A stretch of 64,000 nucleotides of DNA from an uncultured Prevotellaceae bacterium (GTDB lineage: Bacteria > Bacteroidota > Bacteroidia > Bacteroidales > Bacteroidaceae), in assembly GCA_902790625.1 (NCBI GenBank), contig CADASP010000021.1:24254-88253 (forward strand), in the 5' to 3' direction. The notes under the pieces were generated by a model, which saw only the letters and a program-made list of their open reading frames with translations, searched no databases and was not told where the DNA came from. The translations under genes and the position numbers were made by a program. The first letter of the stretch is position 1. The number at the start of each line of letters is the position of its first letter. This document shows positions 24,174 through 32,117 of this stretch, one piece after another.

Positions 24174-25189
24174 TTTGCCAGCAGCTTCTCTATTTCCTCT
24201 TTCAGCTGTCGGTCGTTGATGTCACGTGCCACAATGTTGCCCTTCTGGTCGGTCAGGATGTTGGCTGGCAGGGTGCAGATGCCCAGTTGGCCGAGCAGTG
24301 GCGACTGCCATAGCATGCTGTCGCAGATGTTGGGCCAGGTGATGCTGTCGCGCTCCAGCAGCTTCAAGCCCTCGGCGGGGCTGGCATCAAGGCAGATGCT
24401 CATCACAGCCAGGTTCGAGTGCTCCTTGCGCAGGTTTTTCAGTTGGCGCAGGGTGCCTTGCGACTCATAGCTCCACGTGGCCCATGCCACGATGACGTTG
24501 GCGTCTTTCTTCAGCGAGCTGTTGGTGATGGTGTCGCCCTTGGTGCTGATGGCCTGGAAAGCGGGCAGGGGGCCTTCGCTGCGGTTGTTCACCAGCTGCC
24601 CCAGCATCAGGTGCAGTCGTGTCAGGGGTTGGTTTTGCGGCTGCGCCTCGTGCAGGGCCGTGGCCATCTTCATGATGAGCGGATAGTCGGGCGAGGCGTC
24701 TTGCAGGAAATAGCGGCGCAGCAGATAGACGCTGACGATGGAGGCGGGATGCTCGTCGATGAATGCCTGTGCCTCCTTCTTCACGTCGGGTGGCACCATG
24801 TCGGCCGTCTTTGTGCGGAAGGTGGTCATCAGGTTGTTCTCGTCCGAGCCGGTGATGGTGGTCTCGCGCAGATGGGTGACGTCGCCTTCCATCTTCACGC
24901 TGGTGTTGGGCAGTGCGAAGACGGGCAGCTCGGAGTAGTTGGGGAAGAGCATCACCAGCGTGAGCGTGTCGCGCAGCAGTCGCTCGTAGACGAATCTGCC
25001 GTCGTTGACGGCGATGGTGTCCTTGGTTCCTCGGTCCAGATTGTAGAGGAAGAACTCTCCCTGGTTCAGGTTCTTGAATTGTCCCTCCAAGCGGAAGCGC
25101 CCGTCGTGGCGTGAGCAAGCGAAAAAAAGAAGAGAGGTAAAAAGCCAGAAAACGACGGCGGCTGTGTGCGTGTTGCAATGACGTGTCAT
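24170..25189 (-). CDS. Thioredoxin-fold lipoprotein lacking the CXXC site (DUF4369-like N-terminus)
   Basis: The 339-residue protein has a lipoprotein signal ending LLFFACSRH. The N-terminal part (about 30-130; FRLEGQFKNLNQGEFFLYNL) resembles the DUF4369 domain found ahead of TlpA-like thioredoxins in Bacteroidetes. The C-terminal part (about 215-339) has a thioredoxin-like layout, with an SSLKKDANVIVAWATWSYES strand-helix start and the cis-Pro region LGICTLPANILTDQKGNIV. At the usual WCxxC position it reads WSYES, so both active-site Cys are gone. A redox role is therefore unlikely. Confidence 0.75.
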   Translation of the reverse strand: MTRHCNTHTAAVVFWLFTSLLFFACSRHDGRFRLEGQFKNLNQGEFFLYNLDRGTKDTIAVNDGRFVYERLLRDTLTLVMLFPNYSELPVFALPNTSVKMEGDVTHLRETTITGSDENNLMTTFRTKTADMVPPDVKKEAQAFIDEHPASIVSVYLLRRYFLQDASPDYPLIMKMATALHEAQPQNQPLTRLHLMLGQLVNNRSEGPLPAFQAISTKGDTITNSSLKKDANVIVAWATWSYESQGTLRQLKNLRKEHSNLAVMSICLDASPAEGLKLLERDSITWPNICDSMLWQSPLLGQLGICTLPANILTDQKGNIVARDINDRQLKEEIEKLLAK

Positions 25190-25238
25190 CGTTTTTTGGC
25201 TTTTTACCTCACGGTGGGTTATGGTTTGGGGCTGTGCG

Positions 25239-26915
25239 TCACTTCTTGACGTTCAGCAGCTCCAGGTCTTTGGCAGCGTAGGTGCCCAGGGCGGGGTCTT
25301 TGGCTAGTGCGTCGGCCAGTGCCTTTGCGGCGGCGGTGTTGTTGCCAGTGCGAGCGCTGACGATGGCCTTCAGATACTCGGTCATGGCGTCGGCATTCTT
25401 CACGTTGTTCAGCGTCTGTGCGGCAGCTTGGTAGTTCTTGTTCAGCAGCTGTGCCAGTGCGGCGCTGTTGGTGGCCAGTTTGCCGAAGTCTTGCTGTGCT
25501 TCGGCATACTTGCCCTGTGCCAGGTGCAGGTTGCCCATCACCTCGTTCAGTCCGTTGGCACCGGTGGCCTTGGCGATGAGTTGCTCAGCCTGGGCGATGT
25601 TGCCCTGCTGCAGTGCTATCAGTCCCAGGTTGGCGTTGGTCTCGGGCAGCGTCTTTCCGATGCGTGCAGCCTTCTGCAGCCACTTGGAGGCTTCGTCGTA
25701 GTTGCCCTTGGCATATTCAATCATGGCCACGTTGTTGAAGGCGCGTGCGTCGTTGGGGTACAGCTCGGTGGCCTTCTTGTAGGCGTTCTCAATCTGGTTG
25801 TAGTCGTTGCCATAGAGTGTTCCGGCATAGAGCAGCTCCTCAACGCTGAGCTTGCTGGGGTCGCTCTGCAGCTGGCTCTTGATCTGCTGGTCGTCGCGGC
25901 CCACCACGTCGTAGTTGATGGTCATGCGTGCGCGACGCAGCTGGGGCAGGATGCCATCGGCCAGCTCGCGGAAGGCGCTGCTGATGTTCTTGATTTGCTG
26001 TTCGCGCTCCTCGGGGTCCTGATACATCGAGAGCACGCGCAGGATGACGTCCTTGTCTTGGATGTTCGAGGCGCGCACCAGCTCCTGGAATCCCTCCCAG
26101 TCCTCAGCGGTGTACTTGGTGTCGAGGTTGGCATCGATGTTGGCCTTCTTCATCTCCTTTTTCACGTAGTCGGCAGCCACGTTCTGGCGCTTGCCGGCCA
26201 GCCGCTCGTTGATGTTGTAGCCACCATCGGGCGAGGCGTAGGCCGACACCTCGATGTTGTCGAGGTTCAGCTTCTCCTGGTCTTTGGCAATCTCGCCGAG
26301 CAGGCGCACAAACTCCTGCACCGAGTTGTTCTGCAGCTCCGAGCGGCGCAGGTTGGCCTGGTTGATGAGAAACTGCACGTTGGCCTCCTGCTTCTGGTTG
26401 ATGATGCGCTGGAATCCGTCGACGGCCAGTGCGGGCTGTGCCGTGGTGATGGTCTGCTTGTAGAGCTCGCTGGTCGACAGCACGCCGTCGGCCACCTTCA
26501 CGGCAGGCACTTCCACCTGCTTCTTGCCCACGCGGGCGTCGAAGGTGAGGTAGAGCTCGCTCTGCTCCATCTCAGGCTGGTAGGCGAAGTTGGTCTTCAT
26601 GGCATAGCGCCCTCCCACGAGGTAGGAGATGGTCTGGTCGTTGCCCTGCACTTTCTCGCCCTGGAAGGTGGCGGGCTGGCCCTTCACGGCCTGTCCGGCG
26701 AAGCGCAGCTCGGGGGTCACGGTGACGACGGCCTTCTTCTTCATGTATTTCTCGGGGAAGGCTCCGTTAATGGTGGCGGCCACCTGTCCGGTCTGGCACT
26801 CCAGGGGGTTGGGGGTCACTGTAAAGTTGTCGGCCGAGAGCATGCCAAGCTTGCCCGAGCACGATGTCAGCAGCGCAGCGGCAGCCGACAGCACAATCAC
26901 TTGCGATTTCTTCAT
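25239..26915 (-). CDS. TPR-containing lipoprotein with OmpA-like segment
   Basis: The 558-residue protein starts MKKSQVIVLSAAAALLTSCSG, a clear lipoprotein signal. An upstream in-frame ATG at 26966 lies next to the -7 box and was rejected. The middle part has an OmpA-C-like stretch (LDNIEVSAYASPDGGYNINERLAGKR, read in parts), which in other proteins binds peptidoglycan. The C-terminal third is TPR-like (NDARAFNNVAMIEYAKGNYDEA; ETNANLGLIALQQGNIAQAE). An envelope structural or assembly role is inferred. The gene is transcribed alone. Confidence 0.75.
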   Translation of the reverse strand: MKKSQVIVLSAAAALLTSCSGKLGMLSADNFTVTPNPLECQTGQVAATINGAFPEKYMKKKAVVTVTPELRFAGQAVKGQPATFQGEKVQGNDQTISYLVGGRYAMKTNFAYQPEMEQSELYLTFDARVGKKQVEVPAVKVADGVLSTSELYKQTITTAQPALAVDGFQRIINQKQEANVQFLINQANLRRSELQNNSVQEFVRLLGEIAKDQEKLNLDNIEVSAYASPDGGYNINERLAGKRQNVAADYVKKEMKKANIDANLDTKYTAEDWEGFQELVRASNIQDKDVILRVLSMYQDPEEREQQIKNISSAFRELADGILPQLRRARMTINYDVVGRDDQQIKSQLQSDPSKLSVEELLYAGTLYGNDYNQIENAYKKATELYPNDARAFNNVAMIEYAKGNYDEASKWLQKAARIGKTLPETNANLGLIALQQGNIAQAEQLIAKATGANGLNEVMGNLHLAQGKYAEAQQDFGKLATNSAALAQLLNKNYQAAAQTLNNVKNADAMTEYLKAIVSARTGNNTAAAKALADALAKDPALGTYAAKDLELLNVKK

Positions 26916-26955
26916 TTCTTTTGGTTTATTTTGTGGTTTTGATGCTTTCTTTGTG

Positions 26956-26963
26956 CAAAGGTA
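26956..26963 (-). promoter_or_regulatory. -7 box of the TPR/OmpA-like lipoprotein gene
   Basis: On the minus strand the sequence TACCTTTG lies 41 bases before the chosen ATG. No convincing -33 box is seen. Confidence 0.6.
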
Positions 26964-27090
26964 CACATATTTATTATTATACCGTGCGCCGTGGCCGTTT
27001 TTTTAAGCATTATTAGATATTTCGCCCGCTACAGGTACCTGCTCAGCCCACCTGACTGCCCTTATTGATTGTCAGAAGAAGGCTGTGTGT

Positions 27091-27153
27091 CAACTCCGTT
27101 CGCCACGCTGGCCCCACTGAGCGAACCCCCAATTACATGTTTGTAATATAGGA
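27091..27153 (-). repeat. 63-bp element with GTTCGC/GCGAAC hairpin, copy 2
   Basis: Read on the minus strand it begins TCCTATATTAC, contains GGGTTCGCTCAGTGGGG and ends GGCGAACGGAGTTG, matching 11011-11073 in length and in all stem positions. Confidence 0.65.
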
Positions 27154-27410
27154 GCTGCAAATTGTTTTAGTTTATACGAACGGTTGTTTTTAGTAAAACA
27201 GGAAAAAACAAGAAAAACAGAAAAAGGGGTTTTTATCTGTGTTTTTTGTTTTTATCTGTACTTCCAAGAAACAAAACAGATGATATAAGATATTTTTGCT
27301 CGGTTACTTAACAACGAATTATACGAATGAAACGAATTGCACGAATGATAATTGAGTCCACTTGAAAAAGACCATAAGATGGTAGTAATGGTGAAAATAC
27401 AATGCGGAGC

Positions 27411-27539
27411 CGCTCCCCTCCCCTCAAGGGGAAGACCCTCCCCCCGCCCCTCCCTGGGAGGGAGGGGAGTGTATAGACCTGCAAGCTGATGATGCTGCGC
27501 GGCATCTCCACCGCTCCCCCGCCCCTGCAAGGGGAGCGG
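27411..27539 (-). repeat. REPIN-like element, minus-strand copy
   Basis: The reverse complement shows CCCCTTGCAGGGG, a spacer containing CATCATCAGCTTGCAGG and the arm CTCCCTCCCAGGGAGGGG, the same order and spacer as the array at 11614-11884. Confidence 0.8.
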
Positions 27540-27872
27540 CAGACATACTCATTCGTGCCATTCGTTTCATTCGTCTCATTCGTTGTCAGAGATATATCCG
27601 CGTAATTCGTTTCATTCGCCGTTTTGGTTGTTCTTGTTGCACCTTGCTTTTCGAGTGCCCCTTCAGCGCGTTTTGGCCACTGCAAATTGGGAACGGACGT
27701 GGCGGAGCGGGGAAAAACACCGTGCCGTTTGGGTTGGGAGCGGCCGCCCCCATGATTGGCAGCGGCCGCTGCCACCTGTTTTCACTCCTTATCCATACTC
27801 TCGCTTCCATATAACAAATTTGTTTAGGAGGTGTTATTCGGGACTTCATTTTGGGCCCTGCAAAATTCGTTA

Positions 27873-28020
27873 CTCGGAAAAGCAAAGAAAAGCGAGCTTT
27901 TCTCTTGCTTTTCGCTCGCTTATTTGTACCTTTGGCTGTCGCCGAAGGTACTCTCGCTCGGAAAAGCAAAGAAAAGCGAGCTTTTCTTTTGCTTTTCGCT
28001 CGCTTATTCGTACCTTTGGC
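27873..28020 (+). repeat. Tandem duplication of a 64-bp hairpin-plus-promoter module
   Basis: 27873-27936 and 27957-28020 are identical at 62 of 64 positions. Each contains a near-perfect palindrome centred on AAAAGCGAGCTTTTC and ends with a full promoter: TTG at 27905 or TTTG at 27988, a 19-base spacer, and TACCTTTG at 27927 or 28011. The second promoter drives the lipoprotein fragment at 28025. Confidence 0.85.
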
Positions 28021-28024
28021 ACCT

Positions 28025-28180
28025 ATGAAGCGACACATTATTTATATATATGCCCTCGCGGCCCTGCTGCTCGCCGGTTGCAACGCCAGTCGCCACCGCG
28101 ACATGCTCGCCCAACTCGACGATCTGAAGCGCAGGATGCCCTTTAGTTGGACATTTTTTTGCCTACGCACATTTTGTTAG
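28025..28180 (+). pseudogene. Truncated small lipoprotein (N-terminal fragment)
   Basis: The frame encodes 51 residues starting MKRHIIYIYALAALLLAGCN, a lipoprotein signal with the lipobox LAGC, then SRHRDMLAQLDDLKRRM. The first 37 residues or so match the protein at 47470-47676 (ALLLASC-SGRHSEMLAQLEELERQN). After that the sequence diverges into a hydrophobic tail (FSWTFFCLRTFC), which suggests truncation. From memory, full-length relatives in Prevotella continue into TPR-type repeats; this was not checked. Its -7 box ends six bases before the ATG, so the mRNA is likely leaderless or nearly so. Confidence 0.6.
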
Positions 28181-28221
28181 GTATTTTTTTGCGAAAAAAA
28201 TTGTTCGTTTTTTTTTTTTAC

Positions 28222-28229
28222 TATCTTTG
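28222..28229 (+). promoter_or_regulatory. -7 box upstream of a secretion-tail remnant
   Basis: TATCTTTG with TTG 18 bases upstream (28201-28203) resembles a promoter, but only remnants follow it. Confidence 0.45.
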
Positions 28230-28306
28230 CAGCATCATAGTGTAACCCGCTAATAAACAATGAACGAAATATTAGGTTGTTTCCAAGAACCGACCGCCAG
28301 CCTGCG

Positions 28307-28390
28307 TTCGATTTGCAGGGTCGGCCCGTGTCTATAGGCCAGCGAGGCATCGTCGTCAGCAGCGGCAGGAAATACCTGAAGCTGCGGTAG
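28307..28390 (+). pseudogene. Remnant of a type IX secretion C-terminal tail
   Basis: One frame reads FDLQGRPVSIGQRGIVVSSG and ends RKYLKLR before a stop at 28388-28390. This is the pattern of the short C-terminal sorting tails of Bacteroidales secreted proteins, also seen at the ends of the genes at 39669, 41263 and 46272. The frame has no start codon and no upstream domain, so it is the 3' relic of a deleted gene. Confidence 0.6.
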
Positions 28391-28433
28391 CCCCGTCCCG
28401 TCTGTTGTGGCATTGCCACAACCCCACTAACGA

Positions 28434-28477
28434 CAATGGGGGCGTGTCAAAAACAAAGTGTTGACACGCCCCCATTG
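28434..28477. terminator. Perfect 17-bp hairpin downstream of the DUF5606 gene
   Basis: CAATGGGGGCGTGTCAA (28434-28450) is exactly complementary to TTGACACGCCCCCATTG (28461-28477). It lies 34 bases past the minus-strand operon end. There is no U-tract, so its role as a terminator is inferred from position. Confidence 0.6.
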
Positions 28478-28510
28478 CCTTGTGGAGATAACGGCTGCGA
28501 TGGTGGCCAG

Positions 28511-28963
28511 CTATTCGGCCTTTGGCTCCTCGCGGTCGGCGATGTTGTCGCCCTCGGTGGGCTTCATCTCCTCCTTGAAGTCGGTGATGCCGGCATCTAC
28601 CAGGATGTTGTACCACTGCAGCAGCTTCTTGATGTCGCTGGTGTGCACGCGCTCACGGTCGTAGTTGGGCAGCACGCGCGCAAACAGCTCGTGGAGCTCG
28701 TCGCTGCTGGCTTTCTTCGGGTCGAGCGAGGTGTGCTTGCCCTCCTCGACGGTCTTCAGACTTTCGAGGACGTCCATCAGGGGCACGTCGTCGGTATCGG
28801 TGAACATGGCGATGTCGGCCAGCGAGGTGATGCGGTCGGTGCCAAAGGCGGGCATGCGCTTGTGGGTGGCGTCGAGGGCCTCGACAATGAGGCTGTTCTT
28901 GCCACGCGAAACGAGTTTGTAGAGGCCGGGCTTGCCGGCGATGGCTAAAATAGTCTGTTGCAT
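28511..28963 (-). CDS. DUF5606 family protein
   Basis: The 150-residue protein matches the Bacteroidetes-specific DUF5606 family: it starts MQQTILAIAGKPGLYKLVSR and has SLIVEALDATHKRMPAFG and ERVHTSDIKKLLQWYNILVD. The function is unknown. It is acidic at the C-terminus. It ends the operon nusB-yajC-ybbR-coaE-DUF5606, an arrangement I recall as common in Bacteroidales. Confidence 0.85.
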   Translation of the reverse strand: MQQTILAIAGKPGLYKLVSRGKNSLIVEALDATHKRMPAFGTDRITSLADIAMFTDTDDVPLMDVLESLKTVEEGKHTSLDPKKASSDELHELFARVLPNYDRERVHTSDIKKLLQWYNILVDAGITDFKEEMKPTEGDNIADREEPKAE

Positions 28964-28994
28964 GATTTCTGTTTATATGGGGTTAATGTTTTTT

Positions 28995-29603
28995 TTATGG
29001 AGTTGATGGGGTTGAAGGGCTTTTATGGGAAAGGGAGCTGAGGATGGCGTCGATTTGTGGCAGCAGGGGCTGGAGGCCGTCGTTCACTATCTCGTAGTCG
29101 GCCAGCTTCAGCGTTTCTTCTTGGGGCCATTGGCGTGCCATCCACTCCAGCGCCTTGTCGCGGCTGATGCCGTCGCGTGCCATGACGCGCTGCAGACGCA
29201 GCTCTGCTGGGGCGGTGACGGCGATGACGTGGCTGAAGCTGACGCGGTGGTGGAAGCCCGACTGGAAGAGGATGGCGCTCTCGAGCCACTGCTGTCCGCT
29301 CTGCACGAAGTCGAGCGCCACGGCGGGGTGGACGATGTCGTTGAGGGCGCGGGCGTTAGCTTCGGATGCCAGCAGAAACTGGGCGATGACGGCCTTGTCG
29401 AGTGCTCCTGCCGATGGGGTGGGGGGTATGCTGCCGGGGATAAGCTCCTGCAGCTGGCGGCGCAGCGATGCCGAGGTGCGCATCAGTCGCTTGGCGGCGG
29501 CATCGCAGTCGTAGATGCTGATGCCCCGCTTCTCTATCAGTCGGCACACATAGCTCTTGCCGCTGCCTATCCCTCCTGTAATGGCAATGTATCCGTCCAT
29601 CAC
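28995..29603 (-). CDS. coaE: Dephospho-CoA kinase
   Basis: CoaE phosphorylates dephospho-CoA in the last step of coenzyme A synthesis. The 202-residue protein has the P-loop GGIGSGKSYVCRL at residues 9-21, YDCDAAAKRLM for substrate binding, and AVTAPAELRLQRVMARDGIS in the lid region. The C-terminus (SLSHKSPSTPSTP) is a short low-complexity tail encoded by repeated TGG/AGT-type triplets. It overlaps the upstream ybbR-like gene by four bases. Confidence 0.93.
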   Translation of the reverse strand: MMDGYIAITGGIGSGKSYVCRLIEKRGISIYDCDAAAKRLMRTSASLRRQLQELIPGSIPPTPSAGALDKAVIAQFLLASEANARALNDIVHPAVALDFVQSGQQWLESAILFQSGFHHRVSFSHVIAVTAPAELRLQRVMARDGISRDKALEWMARQWPQEETLKLADYEIVNDGLQPLLPQIDAILSSLSHKSPSTPSTP

Positions 29604-30580
29604 TTATCACTTCTCACCTCAATGAGATAGTCCACCTTGTCGCGCTCCAGTCTGACGCGCTGCAAGCCGGCGGGCTGCTGCCGCAGGTAGACGTTGCACT
29701 GAGCCGATGAGTCGTTGCCCAGTTCGTTGTAGTCGGCCACGATGAGGAAATCGGCGGGCGTGATGTGCTGATAGTTCCTCATGCCCGTGACGAATTTCAC
29801 GGTGAGCTTGGCGGGGAATGTGCGCAGCACCTTGCCTTCGGGCATGTTGATGCCCACCACGGGCACGTCGTCGATGCTCACCTCGGTGAGCATGTCGGTG
29901 TAGAAGGCCACCCTCACCTGGCTTGGCACCATCTTCACCCCTTCGATGCTTTGCAGCTGGGCGGTGGTGGTGAGCGAATCGCGAAAGCCGTGTCCGCGGA
30001 TAGGCTCGGTGTAGACCTTGGTGATGCTGTCGAGCTTCTGCTCCGAGGCGTAGATGGTGATGCTGTCGGGCGAATAGGCGATGTCGGAGATGAAGTAGAG
30101 CATGTCGGGTTCCACCTTGCCCTGATAGGCCACCGGCACCTTCTTGCACTCGCCGTTGTTGTAGGTGAAGTGCCCAGCCTCGGCTTTCACACTCATCGCC
30201 TTGGCCGATGCTGGCAGAAGGGAGGCTGCCAGCCGTAGCAGGTCGCTGGCGGGCACGCTGCCGGTGCCGTCGGGGCGGGCGTAGCGGTTGAAGTCGAGGT
30301 CGATGGTGGGCTGCGTCTTCTTATAGAGATAGGTGATGAGGCTGATGCCTTTGTCGTGCACGGTGACGCGCAGCGTGTCGTTCTCGCCCGATGTGATGAC
30401 CACGTTCTTGGGCACGTTAACCAACCTCAACGGCATCTTCAGCTCTTGCTCGAAGTTGTCGTTGAGGGTGGTCATCAGCCAGAAGATGCCCGCCACGGCG
30501 AGGAAAAACAGAAATATCAGGAATTCCCTGCCCAGCCAGCCAAACAGGTAACGCCTGATATCGTTGAAGAAGCTGCCCAT
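29600..30580 (-). CDS. YbbR-like domain protein
   Basis: The 326-residue protein has one N-terminal membrane segment (about residues 18-38, EFLIFLFFLAVAGIFWLMTT) followed by extracytoplasmic YbbR-type repeats (LRLVNVPKNVVITSG; VEPDMLYFISDIAYSPDSITIYA, read in parts). YbbR proteins (CdaR in Firmicutes) are linked to the cell envelope and, where a diadenylate cyclase is present, regulate it. Here the role is unknown. It lies between yajC and coaE. Confidence 0.85.
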   Translation of the reverse strand: MGSFFNDIRRYLFGWLGREFLIFLFFLAVAGIFWLMTTLNDNFEQELKMPLRLVNVPKNVVITSGENDTLRVTVHDKGISLITYLYKKTQPTIDLDFNRYARPDGTGSVPASDLLRLAASLLPASAKAMSVKAEAGHFTYNNGECKKVPVAYQGKVEPDMLYFISDIAYSPDSITIYASEQKLDSITKVYTEPIRGHGFRDSLTTTAQLQSIEGVKMVPSQVRVAFYTDMLTEVSIDDVPVVGINMPEGKVLRTFPAKLTVKFVTGMRNYQHITPADFLIVADYNELGNDSSAQCNVYLRQQPAGLQRVRLERDKVDYLIEVRSDK

Positions 30581-30598
30581 CGGTGCTGAAAGGAGCGT

Positions 30599-30916
30599 TT
30601 ACTTCTGCACGGGGATGTTCGACATGTCGCGGAACACGGCCGTCTTGGCCACGGTGATGACCACGTCTTTCGCAATCTTCACGTCGACGGTGTTGCGGCT
30701 CAGGTCAACGCTCTTCACGGTGCCGTAGATGCCGCTGCCCACTACTACCGACATGCCCTCGGCCAGCTGGTTCTGGAAATTGCGGATTTCCTTCTGCTGC
30801 TTCTGTTGTGGACGAATCATGAAAAAGTACATGATGGCAAAGATGGCCACCATCATCAGCAGCATCATCATGCCGCCTCCGCCCTGTTGCTGGGCTTGTA
30901 AAAGAATGTTTGTCAT
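30599..30916 (-). CDS. yajC: Preprotein translocase subunit YajC
   Basis: YajC is a small inner-membrane partner of SecDF. The 105-residue protein has a Gly/Met-rich start, one transmembrane helix (MMMLLMMVAIFAIMYFFMI), the family motif RPQQKQQKEIRNFQN right after it, and the conserved domain MSVVVGSGIYGTVKSVDLSRN (read in parts). It is 24 bases downstream of nusB in the same operon. Confidence 0.93.
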   Translation of the reverse strand: MTNILLQAQQQGGGGMMMLLMMVAIFAIMYFFMIRPQQKQQKEIRNFQNQLAEGMSVVVGSGIYGTVKSVDLSRNTVDVKIAKDVVITVAKTAVFRDMSNIPVQK

Positions 30917-30940
30917 TGTGGTGTATTTACTTGTTTATAA

Positions 30941-31912
30941 TCATTCGGGGGTGTTGTCGTTGCCCTGGGTGGGCTTCTTCGGGGCGTCTATCTGCTTTAG
31001 CAGGCGGCGCTGGCGGATGAGGTGGCGCGCAATGCCGTCGAGCATGCCGTTGATGTAGCCGTAGCTGCGGGGCGTGCTGTAGATTTTGGCCAGGTCGACA
31101 AATTCGTTGATGGTGACGCTCAGGGGGATGCTGGGGAAGGTGAGCATCTCGGCGATGGCAATCTGCATGATGATGACATCCATGTAGGCCAGGCGCGAGA
31201 AATCCCAGTTGAACGAGGCCTCGCTCATGTAGCGCTGGTATTCGTCGGCGTTCATGATGGTGGCGCGAAACAGCTTGCGGGCATAGTCCTTCTCTTCTTC
31301 CGACTCGTATTCGGGCAGCAGCTCCTGCTTGGCACCGTTCTTCTCTTCGAAGCGCTTGATGGTCTTCAGCACGAAGGTGTCCACCACTTCCTTGTCGTCG
31401 TTCCAGTAGAGGCTCTGCTCTTCCAGCAGCTGGTCCAGGTCGTCGTTCTCTTGGATGAAGGTGCGGTAGAAGCGGCGCCACAGCTCGCGGTCGGCCTCGT
31501 AGCTGTCGTTCTCGTCGGCCATGTAGTCCTTGTAGGTCTGGCTTTGCTCCATCATCTCCAGCAGGCGGCCAACAAACTCGGCCTCGTCGGCCCATGAGCG
31601 TTTCTGCGTCTCCTGAAACTCGCACAGCTGCTTGTTGTTCTCCAGCTGCAGGGCAAAGCGGTTGAAGGCAAACTTCGGCGACGGTTCGGGCTTGCCTTCG
31701 CGGCGCGCCTTCGCCTGCAGCACCTCCAAGCGGCGACGTGCCTCCTTGGTGATGCCCACGATGAGCGACAGCAGGAGGTTGTAGAGGTCGTAAGCTTTGG
31801 AAAGGCTGAACATGAGCTCCTTCTCTGCCGTGTCAATGTTCTTGTTACCGTTTTGATAGTAAGCGTAGGTTAACTGAACAATCTTGATGCGGATGATTTC
31901 TCTGTTAATCAT
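30941..31912 (-). CDS. nusB: Transcription antitermination protein NusB (long form)
   Basis: NusB with NusE forms the antitermination complex on rRNA boxA. This 323-residue version is about twice the proteobacterial length, as is normal in Bacteroidetes: it starts MINREIIRIKIVQLTYAYYQ, has an N-terminal extension, and carries the NusB core at the C-terminus (DVIIMQIAIAEMLTFPSIPL, SVTINEFVDLAKIYSTPRS, GYINGMLDGIARHL). It is the first gene of the five-gene minus-strand operon, behind a consensus promoter. Confidence 0.93.
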   Translation of the reverse strand: MINREIIRIKIVQLTYAYYQNGNKNIDTAEKELMFSLSKAYDLYNLLLSLIVGITKEARRRLEVLQAKARREGKPEPSPKFAFNRFALQLENNKQLCEFQETQKRSWADEAEFVGRLLEMMEQSQTYKDYMADENDSYEADRELWRRFYRTFIQENDDLDQLLEEQSLYWNDDKEVVDTFVLKTIKRFEEKNGAKQELLPEYESEEEKDYARKLFRATIMNADEYQRYMSEASFNWDFSRLAYMDVIIMQIAIAEMLTFPSIPLSVTINEFVDLAKIYSTPRSYGYINGMLDGIARHLIRQRRLLKQIDAPKKPTQGNDNTPE

Positions 31913-31936
31913 TTAGTCTGCTATGGTTTGTGAGTG

Positions 31937-31967
31937 CAAAATTAGGTATTTTTCTGTGATTACACAA
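31937..31967 (-). promoter_or_regulatory. Promoter of the nusB operon
   Basis: On the minus strand: TTG (31967-31965), a 20-base spacer and TAATTTTG (31944-31937). Confidence 0.78.
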
Positions 31968-31993
31968 GAAAAAGGAGCTTTTTTTGAAAAAAA

Positions 31994-32021
31994 ATCATTT
32001 ATCATTTATCATTTATCATTT
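31994..32021 (+). repeat. Four tandem ATCATTT heptamers upstream of rplY
   Basis: Four exact ATCATTT copies lie just before the rplY -7 box, between divergent nusB and rplY, where a -33 box would be expected. Confidence 0.85.
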
Positions 32022-32028
32022 TATTTTG

Positions 32029-32036
32029 TACCTTTG
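32029..32036 (+). promoter_or_regulatory. -7 box of rplY
   Basis: TACCTTTG, 81 bases before the rplY ATG. The expected -33 position is occupied by the heptamer array. Confidence 0.7.
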
Positions 32037-32117
32037 CACCCGCTTTTTTCGTGTGATGGCGAATTAAGTCGAAACAGAACTATTTTAAACCACTTAATTT
32101 AGAGTAACACAAACGTT

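Larger units (their letters stand above)
26964..27872. other. Repeat-rich interval without a gene
   Basis: No gene is supported. The interval holds a GTTCGC hairpin element (27091-27153), an A/T-rich part, nonamer repeats built on ACGAATGAA (about 27300-27350) and CATTCGTTT (about 27545-27610), and a REPIN-like copy (27411-27539). Open frames across it are made of the repeats. Confidence 0.7.

Noticed and set aside
27308..28038. Open frames on both strands in the gap before the lipoprotein fragment
   Set aside because: They consist of nonamer, REPIN-like and hairpin-promoter repeats.
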